This document shows positions 58,829 to 63,421 of a DNA stretch of 63,421 bases, one piece after another; position 1 is the stretch's first letter, and every line of letters begins with the position of its first letter. The stretch is taken from contig NZ_BOSH01000022.1 in NCBI RefSeq assembly GCF_018403245.1, positions 1 through 63,421 on the forward strand, given 5' to 3'. The DNA is from Paenibacillus sp. J2TS4 (GTDB lineage Bacteria; Bacillota; Bacilli; Paenibacillales; NBRC-103111). Under the pieces are notes generated by a model that searched no databases, was not told where the DNA came from, and saw only the letters and a program-made list of their open reading frames with translations. Made by a program: the position numbers and the translations under genes.

Positions 58829-59854
58829 TTACTCAGCTGGCAGGCTATCCGTACCGCTATACGCTGGGGTGGATTGACCGTTCGAACTAGAATCACCGGA
58901 GCCGGAAGCGCTCGAAGAACTGGAATTGGAAGTGGACGCATTCGGATTCGGCTGCAGGACGATGGTATATTTACTGTCTACATAGGTTTCAGCTTTAGCT
59001 TCTGTAATAACCTGAGGATACATTTGGTCCGGATCAGGCTCGTGAAGGGAATAATAGACGATGGCCTCGTCTTCCTTGAACTCAATCCGATCAATCGACA
59101 CACGGTATCCGGGATTCCCTTTCATCCCCCACGAAACAATAGCTTTGTTAACCTCTTCCGTTACTTTCTCCGTAATCAGTTCCACCTCTTGGTCTTGAAC
59201 CGGAGGGACCGGGTTAAGATCTTTATTTTCGTCCACAAATCGTATCGCTTCGTAGATCATGCTGCTTGCTTCCGAGCGGGTAATGTTGTCCTTGGGACGA
59301 AAGTTGCCGTTATCGTCTGTGCTGGCGATTTTGGCGATCAATAGACGTTGGATGCTGCTCATGTAGTTTTTGTCCACTTGATCTTCATCATTAAGAATCA
59401 TATAAATATCGATGAAGTAGTACTCGCCTGTCAGCTCGATTGCTTTAAACAAAAGCTCGGCAAATTGTTCCCGGGTTAACATCACACTAGGATCTACGTC
59501 CTTGTCCAAAGGCAGCCCGTTCAATTGGGCGATCAGGAATGATTGGGCATACCATGCATCGTCCGGGATATGATTGAAATAATCGCTCGCCTTCGGTTCT
59601 TTAATAAACTTCAGATGGCCTAGGTTCAGATCCATCGCTTTAACAATTAAATGAACACCTTGTGCGTAGCTCATGTGGCCTTGCGGAGAAAACTCCTGCT
59701 CATTAATTCCGCTAACAATCCCCTTTTCCTGCAGGGCACGAATTTTAACTTCCGCCGGATCGTTGGAAATATCCGTAAAAGCTGATGCCGCTGGGGCGAT
59801 AATCAAAACAAACATCATGAGAAAACAAAGGGTGACACTCCATTTTTTGTTCAT
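58829..59854 (-). CDS. S-layer-homology protein with PrcB-like C-terminal domain
   Basis: 341 residues. Signal peptide 1-25 (cleavage near ASA), then two or three SLH repeats at about 26-205 (FTDISNDPAEVKIRALQEKGIVSG; LDKDVDPSVMLTREQFAELLFKA; FRPKDNITRSEASSMIYEAI). SLH repeats bind pyruvylated wall polymer. Residues ~235-300 (NPGYRVSIDRIEFKEDEAIVYYSL ... PDPDQMYPQVITEAKAETYV) resemble the PrcB C-terminal protease-complex domain. The tail is Ser/Gly/Asn-rich and disordered. A surface-anchored protease partner is a plausible guess. It is divergent from the hydrolase gene. Confidence 0.85.
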   Translation of the reverse strand: MNKKWSVTLCFLMMFVLIIAPAASAFTDISNDPAEVKIRALQEKGIVSGINEQEFSPQGHMSYAQGVHLIVKAMDLNLGHLKFIKEPKASDYFNHIPDDAWYAQSFLIAQLNGLPLDKDVDPSVMLTREQFAELLFKAIELTGEYYFIDIYMILNDEDQVDKNYMSSIQRLLIAKIASTDDNGNFRPKDNITRSEASSMIYEAIRFVDENKDLNPVPPVQDQEVELITEKVTEEVNKAIVSWGMKGNPGYRVSIDRIEFKEDEAIVYYSLHEPDPDQMYPQVITEAKAETYVDSKYTIVLQPNPNASTSNSSSSSASGSGDSSSNGQSTPAYSGTDSLPAE

Positions 59855-59941
59855 ATTCTCTCCTCCTCATTTCTTTAGACGGGCATTATTTGGAAAAGGT
59901 TGCAATTTTTTTTTTTAAGGGAAAGAAAGTCGGATTGCCCC

Positions 59942-59969
59942 TTGCTGTCTATTCGTCTTATACTATATA
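59942..59969 (+). promoter_or_regulatory. Possible promoter ahead of repeat B3
   Basis: TTGCTG (59942-59947), a 16-bp spacer and TATATA (59964-59969). It lies 20 nt before repeat B3, so B3 would be transcribed as a leader of the hydrolase gene. Confidence 0.4.
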
Positions 59970-59988
59970 AATTGAACTGATGATTGAA

Positions 59989-60229
59989 TAGCTCATGAAG
60001 TGGAGAAAGAAAGATGCTTCCAGGGCGAGTTTTGGCTTTGTATTCCTACCATCCGAAGGCCGAACCAATAAAATAAGGAAGGATGGGTTGGATCGGGGTC
60101 CCCGAAAAGTATCTGGAATTGCTTCGAAGCCCATCTTCACTTTTTGGGGAAGGAGGTTGATGTTTGAAGCTTCGGAGGACTTTCCTTCGGAACGGAATGA
60201 GAGCTATTCTTTAGTTCAACATATATAGT
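59989..60229 (+). repeat. Structured repeat B, copy B3 (upstream of the hydrolase gene)
   Basis: It starts TAGCTCATGAAGTGGAG and carries the invariant block, CCGAAGG, the central helix GTCCCCGAAAAGT (60099) with ACTTTTTGGGGAAGG, GTTTGAAGCTTCGGAGG, TTTCCTTCGGAACGGAATGA and the CATATATAGT end. GGACT pairs with AGTTC where B1 has GGCACT/AGTGCC: the helix is kept by changes on both sides. Its central arm is ~45 nt, without repeat A. It ends 56 nt before the hydrolase start. Confidence 0.75.
60014..60076 (+). CDS. Possible leader peptide ORF inside repeat B3
   Basis: A 20-codon frame starting MLPGRVLALYSYHPKAE behind GGAGAAAGAAAG, stopping at TAA 60074. The first 16 codons equal those of B1. Same reservation as for the B1 and B2 frames. 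Confidence 0.2.
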   Translation: MLPGRVLALYSYHPKAEPIK

Positions 60230-60285
60230 AGGATAAGCTTTGTCAAAACTGGGGCAAAATTAAAATCCATTAAGGAGGGATTTGC

Positions 60286-61128
60286 ATGTCTATATCCATT
60301 GAATGGGAGATGTCTGCCGGCCGGATGCTTCGAGGCGATTACTATCCGTCTGAACTGGATTCAGCAGGCACCCTGGTCGTCTGCCATGGCTTCAAAGGGT
60401 TTAAAGATTGGGGGTTTTTCCCTTACATTGGTCATCAGTTGTCCCAAAAACTCGATGTCCTTATTTTTAACTTTTCCCATAACGGTGTGGGAGAATCGGC
60501 AACCGATTTTACCGAATTGGATAAATTCGCGCGCAACACGTATTCCCGTGAATTGGAGGACTTGGATTTTGCTATCTGTTCCCTTCGCTCAGGGGCCATC
60601 CCGTGCGAGAAACAGCCGAAAATAGATCCGCTTTATATACTCGGACATAGTCGAGGGGCCGGAGTGGCCTTGATCTATGCTATGGACCATCCGGAAGAGG
60701 CGGCAGGTGTAATCAGTTGGAACGGGATTACGGATCCGGATATTTTCGACACCGATGTCAAGGAACAGATGATGTCTAATGGTATAGGGTATATCGTCAA
60801 CGCCCGTACTCACCAAAAAATGCCTTTGGCGAAAGAGATATTGGACGATTTGCAAGCTCAAGCTGACCGATATAATATTGTTGACCGCGCCCGAGATGCC
60901 CGCTTTCCGATAGTTCTTATTCAAGGGACAGAGGACCATTCACGATTGGTGGAAGGCTCCAGGAGGCTTATTGCCGCCCGTCCGGATATGGAGTGGATCA
61001 GGATTGAGGGAGGTAATCATTCGTTCAATGCGGTTCACCCGTTTCAAGGGGCTCCGGCACCTTTGCAGGAAGCGGTTCGGGTGACGGAAGACTGGATCAT
61101 GAAGCAAATGTCCAGCCAACCGTCTTGA
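60286..61128 (+). CDS. Alpha/beta-hydrolase family protein
   Basis: 280 residues. Nucleophile elbow GHSRGAG near 124 (Ser), oxyanion HGFKGFKDWGFFP near 35, candidate Asp in LIQGTEDHSRLV near 215 and His in EGGNHSFNA near 244. This is the serine-hydrolase layout of small esterases/peptidases related to YitV/dienelactone-type proteins. No signal peptide. TAAGGAGGG lies 7 nt before ATG 60286. Substrate cannot be read from the sequence. Repeat B3 is directly upstream. Confidence 0.85.
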   Translation: MSISIEWEMSAGRMLRGDYYPSELDSAGTLVVCHGFKGFKDWGFFPYIGHQLSQKLDVLIFNFSHNGVGESATDFTELDKFARNTYSRELEDLDFAICSLRSGAIPCEKQPKIDPLYILGHSRGAGVALIYAMDHPEEAAGVISWNGITDPDIFDTDVKEQMMSNGIGYIVNARTHQKMPLAKEILDDLQAQADRYNIVDRARDARFPIVLIQGTEDHSRLVEGSRRLIAARPDMEWIRIEGGNHSFNAVHPFQGAPAPLQEAVRVTEDWIMKQMSSQPS

Positions 61129-61153
61129 AAATCTTGGTATGTGAATAAATCTC

Positions 61154-61180
61154 AAGGGCGCAGCGGAGTCTGCGCTTTTC
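61154..61180 (+). terminator. Hydrolase gene terminator
   Basis: GCGCAG (61158-61163) pairs with CTGCGC (61170-61175) followed by TTTTC, 25 nt after the hydrolase stop. Confidence 0.7.
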
Positions 61181-61181
61181 A

Positions 61182-61210
61182 TTGTTTTTATTTACAACAC
61201 GGCTTATACT
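61182..61210 (+). promoter_or_regulatory. Promoter of the LysR-type regulator
   Basis: TTGTTT (61182-61187), a 17-bp spacer and TATACT (61205-61210), 65 nt before the regulator start. Confidence 0.6.
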
Positions 61211-61274
61211 AAAAGATGAAAATGTATAAACTATATTTATGGATTTTATATTTGGTATAAAGGTGGATTATACT

Positions 61275-62162
61275 ATGGTGGAAAATATGGAATGGTATCG
61301 CGCCTTTTATTTTACGGCGGTCACCGGAAGCTTATCTAAAGCAGCGGAGGAGCTTTTTATTACCCAGCCGGCCGTCAGTTATTCAATCAAGCAATTAGAG
61401 ACCCGCTTGGGCGGCCGTCTGTTCTTTCGAACCCCTAAAGGCGTCAAGCTGACAGCGGAGGGGGCGGTTTTGTTCCAATATATCGAGCAGGCCTATCATT
61501 TTGTAACAGCAGGGGAAAAACAGATTGCCGCCATGCATCATTTATTAACCGGGGAAATCAGGATCGGCGCGAGCGATACGCTGTGTAAGCATTACTTGAT
61601 GCCTTATGTAGAAGCTTTCCACCAGAACCATCCGGATATTAAAATTAAAGTGACGAACCGGACGTCCCAAGAGTCGATCGAGCTGCTCAAGAGAGGCAAG
61701 GTTGATTTGGCTGTCGTGAACTTGCCTCTGGAGGACAAGCAGGTAACGATTCGCGAAAGCTTGGAGCTGCAAGACTGTTTTGTAGCTGGTCCTGCATATC
61801 GGGAGTTAGCGGACAGAGGGCCGATTTCGTTGGAAACACTGCTGTCTCAGCCGTTAATTTTATTGGAGCAGGGAAGCAGCACTCGCCGCTACTTCGATCG
61901 ATATGTGGAAGCGAAGGGACTCGAGGTGCAACCGGAGATCGAGCTTGGCAGCATCGACCTGATGACTCAGTTTGCTCGGATCGGGCTGGGGATAGCCTGT
62001 GTCATTCGTAATTTTGTGGAAGAAGAGCTGAGTGGGGGAGCGCTGCTGGAAATCCGGCTGGAACCCGGGATTCCGCCAAGATCCATCGGAATTGCCGTCC
62101 TTAAAGAGGTTCCTCTATCCTCTGCCGCCCAAACATTCGTCGACATGCTTCCTCTGAGTTAA
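61275..62162 (+). CDS. LysR-family transcriptional regulator
   Basis: 295 residues. Winged helix-turn-helix at 1-60 (FYFTAVTGSLSKAAEELFITQPAVSYSIKQLETRLGGRLFFR), then the periplasmic-binding-like effector domain from ~90 (GEIRIGASDTLCKHYLMPYVEAFH; ILLEQGSSTRRYFDRY). ATG 61275 was chosen because AAAGGTGG is 8 nt upstream; an in-frame start at 61239 would add 12 odd residues. No divergent target gene adjoins, so effector and regulon are unknown. It has its own promoter. Confidence 0.92.
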   Translation: MVENMEWYRAFYFTAVTGSLSKAAEELFITQPAVSYSIKQLETRLGGRLFFRTPKGVKLTAEGAVLFQYIEQAYHFVTAGEKQIAAMHHLLTGEIRIGASDTLCKHYLMPYVEAFHQNHPDIKIKVTNRTSQESIELLKRGKVDLAVVNLPLEDKQVTIRESLELQDCFVAGPAYRELADRGPISLETLLSQPLILLEQGSSTRRYFDRYVEAKGLEVQPEIELGSIDLMTQFARIGLGIACVIRNFVEEELSGGALLEIRLEPGIPPRSIGIAVLKEVPLSSAAQTFVDMLPLS

Positions 62163-62163
62163 T

Positions 62164-62207
62164 CTCGCCACAGCGTGATAGGTTTGAGCGGAAAATGTCA
62201 TGGCGAG
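62164..62207 (+). terminator. Stem-loop after the LysR gene
   Basis: CTCGCCA (62164-62170) pairs with TGGCGAG (62201-62207) directly after the stop codon, without a T run. It may stabilise the 3' end. A second palindromic pair (AGGCCA/TGGCCT) lies about 60-100 nt further on. No gene is credible in 62163-62394. Confidence 0.4.
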
Positions 62208-62394
62208 GAAAAGGCACAAATGAAACAGAGTGGACGGGAAGTGGAAGGATAGGCAGAATGAGGAAAGGCCACAAACAGGAGGGAGCATGGCTCTTCGTTC
62301 ATGGCCTGGTCTTTGTTTTTATTCACCGTTCCGCTAGACTTCTCTTCGTTGTTCACCTTCCACGGTCACCGTCACTATCCAATCCTTTTCAAAG

Positions 62395-62754
62395 TTACGA
62401 TCTATGCTTCACTTTATCTACCGAGAAAATCGCTAACACTATAGTCAGTATGACATAAGTCCAAAATCCATGAATGTTAAATCCTGCCAAGTAATGATCC
62501 AGCAGCCACAGCTTGATGGGAGTCAGCACCAAGGAAGCGAGCAGCAGGACAGGAGTCGTGAGACACCCGACACCGACGGCAATTGAGGCCACCGAGAAAA
62601 TCATCAACAAAGTAAAAAGATAGCCGATAATAAACATCAATATCGCCGCAAAGATCAAAGTTTTGGTATCTGCTATGGAGATATATTCATGAAAATATTC
62701 ATTTCCGACCCAAAACACAGCAAGGGTCACGAGTAAATTAACCAGATGTCTCAT
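62395..62754 (-). CDS. Four-segment membrane protein, phage-holin-4-like (YvlD type)
   Basis: 119 residues, almost wholly hydrophobic, with about four membrane segments (LVNLLVTLAVFWVG; LIFAAILMFIIGYLFTLLMIF; LTTPVLLLASLVLTPIKLWLLDHY; YVILTIVLAIFSVD). The layout and the APxxVGxxxLxxP-like middle recall the YvlD/phage-holin-4 superfamily, which is envelope-related and not phage-borne in most genomes. AAAGGAGGTGGATCC precedes ATG 62754 and a good promoter lies 37 nt further upstream. Confidence 0.65.
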   Translation of the reverse strand: MRHLVNLLVTLAVFWVGNEYFHEYISIADTKTLIFAAILMFIIGYLFTLLMIFSVASIAVGVGCLTTPVLLLASLVLTPIKLWLLDHYLAGFNIHGFWTYVILTIVLAIFSVDKVKHRS

Positions 62755-62790
62755 ACGGATCCACCTCCTTTTTCACTTTCAACAATTTCC

Positions 62791-62819
62791 ACTATAAACA
62801 AAAATAGTGTCCAAGACAA
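62791..62819 (-). promoter_or_regulatory. Promoter of the holin-like gene
   Basis: On the minus strand TTGTCT (62814-62819), a 17-bp spacer and TATAGT (62791-62796). The rest of 62820-63054 shows no gene. Confidence 0.65.
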
Positions 62820-63054
62820 TGGGTGAAGCTAGCGTTTTATTTCGAAGATATATTGAATATCTGGATCAAGTCAGTTTTCTTGAAAAGCGCATAAATAGAC
62901 ATTTCTTTTTGGTCGGACAGCCTAGTCAGCACCACCCACCTTGCAGCGCCCCAACGAGCGTTGCATATTAGAGTAGAGCGGATTTTATCCGCCAGGGGAG
63001 ATTAAAGTGCATAAATACCTCTATTATTCAATCCATTAGAGCCTGTTGAAAAAG

Positions 63055-63086
63055 CAAAAGACCCCTTGATATTCAAGGGGTCTTCG
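63055..63086 (-). terminator. tRNA-Val terminator
   Basis: On the minus strand AGACCCCTTGA pairs with TCAAGGGGTCT around TATTC-type loop, followed by TTTTGCTTTTTC. It lies just past the 3' end of tRNA-Val. Confidence 0.85.
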
Positions 63087-63089
63087 ATA

Positions 63090-63162
63090 TGACCTGAGAG
63101 GGGATCGAACCCACGACCTCTACCCTGTCAAGATAGCGCTCTCCCAGCTGAGCTATCAGGTC
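63090..63162 (-). tRNA. tRNA-Val (GAC)
   Basis: 73 nt on the minus strand. Acceptor GACCTGA/TCAGGTC, discriminator A, D arm GCTCAGCTGGGAGAGC, anticodon loop TTGACAG (GAC). The 3' CCA is not encoded, unlike the three tRNAs at 57.9-58.2 kb, so it depends on CCA-adding enzyme. The T stem has one apparent mismatch. Positions 63163-63421, upstream of it, show no supported gene. Confidence 0.85.
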
Positions 63163-63421
63163 TCAATATTGTGGCGACAAGTTATATAATACCAAGTGGG
63201 AAGGGAGATGTCAACCTATTTTTACGCCATTTTCTACGCAAGTTTGGAGGAAAGGGGAAAAAGATTGGCAGAGCGGCGAAAAAAGTGACGAGTACCTGCA
63301 AAAATGGAGCGACCAAGCCTAGGTCGAGTGAGGTAGTAGGTGTGAACCCTGCTTGGAAAGGCGCCAACCACGCCACCAATAACGAGTCTTGGAGCGGACA
63401 TGGTAACAGGTCCGTTTAAGC

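Noticed and set aside
58595..59344. 249-codon plus-strand frame overlapping the SLH gene
   Set aside because: Antisense to a protein with signal peptide and SLH repeats; composition is rich in Arg/Phe/Ile without domain logic.
59995..60228. 77-codon frame covering repeat B3
   Set aside because: It is in a different phase from the MLPGRV frame, and no equivalent exists in B1 or B2; the sequence is conserved as a noncoding repeat.
63171..63419. 82-codon frame at the right edge
   Set aside because: No ribosome-binding site, low-complexity basic composition, and it reaches the window end; nothing supports translation.

Overview
The window reads as chromosomal DNA of an endospore-forming, low-to-mid GC Firmicute, most likely Paenibacillaceae. 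The evidence is the Bacillales-type division and cell-wall (dcw) cluster with embedded sporulation genes (spoVD, spoVE, spoIIGA-sigE-sigG, an rsfA-type gene, ylmC/ymxH), a bacillithiol gene (bshC), many GTG/TTG starts behind strong AGGAGG-type sites, an S-layer-homology protein and Paenibacillus-like intergenic repeats. No rRNA, prophage, intact transposase or CRISPR array is visible.

Layout. 1-8.6 kb: a YhcN/YlaJ spore lipoprotein facing phoH, an orphan membrane-anchored solute-binding protein, a secreted coiled-coil protein, a lipoprotein, a MidA-type methyltransferase, a YqgY-like membrane protein and an RsfA-type prespore regulator. 8.9-13.0 kb: a panE-type reductase, bshC and an S-adenosylhomocysteine hydrolase gene just before the dcw cluster. 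13.4-33.1 kb: mraZ-rsmH-ftsL-pbpB-spoVD-murE-murF-mraY-murD-spoVE-murB-murA-divIB-ftsA-ftsZ; murG is absent from its usual place. 33.3-36.0 kb: spoIIGA-sigE-sigG. 36.6-40.7 kb: ylmC-pgeF(ylmD)-ylmE-sepF-ylmG-ylmH-divIVA. 40.8-46.8 kb: T-box-controlled ileS, a DUF5665-like membrane protein, an inverted DksA-like gene, lspA and an rluD-type pseudouridine synthase. 46.8-55.9 kb: the pyrimidine operon pyrR-pyrB-pyrC-carA-carB-pyrF-pyrE behind a PyrR attenuator, without pyrP, pyrK or pyrD. 56-63.4 kb: mixed genes (YjcG-like, PgpA-like, a 54-residue ORF, SLH/PrcB-like protein, alpha/beta hydrolase, LysR regulator, holin-like protein), a tRNA fMet-Ile2-Leu cluster and tRNA-Val.

The core genes cooperate in one programme: precursor synthesis (MurA-F, MraY), septum assembly (FtsZ, FtsA, SepF, DivIB, FtsL, DivIVA, PBP2B), spore cortex synthesis (SpoVD, SpoVE) and compartment-specific transcription (SigE, SigG). 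Visible controls are candidate MraZ boxes, a spoIIG-type promoter with a Spo0A box, a hairpin that could cover the spoVD ribosome-binding site, an ileS T-box and a PyrR attenuator.

The most novel signal is noncoding. A structured repeat family (called B here) lies at 20071-20242, 27035-27090 (partial), 36259-36582 and 59989-60229, always on the plus strand directly upstream of a plus-strand gene (murE, murB, ylmC, a hydrolase). Paired positions co-vary between copies, three copies carry a near-invariant 57-60 nt block that includes an SD-like site and a short ORF, and one copy contains a second structured repeat (family A) that also occurs on the minus strand at 8608-8712. I cannot match either family to an RNA class I know.
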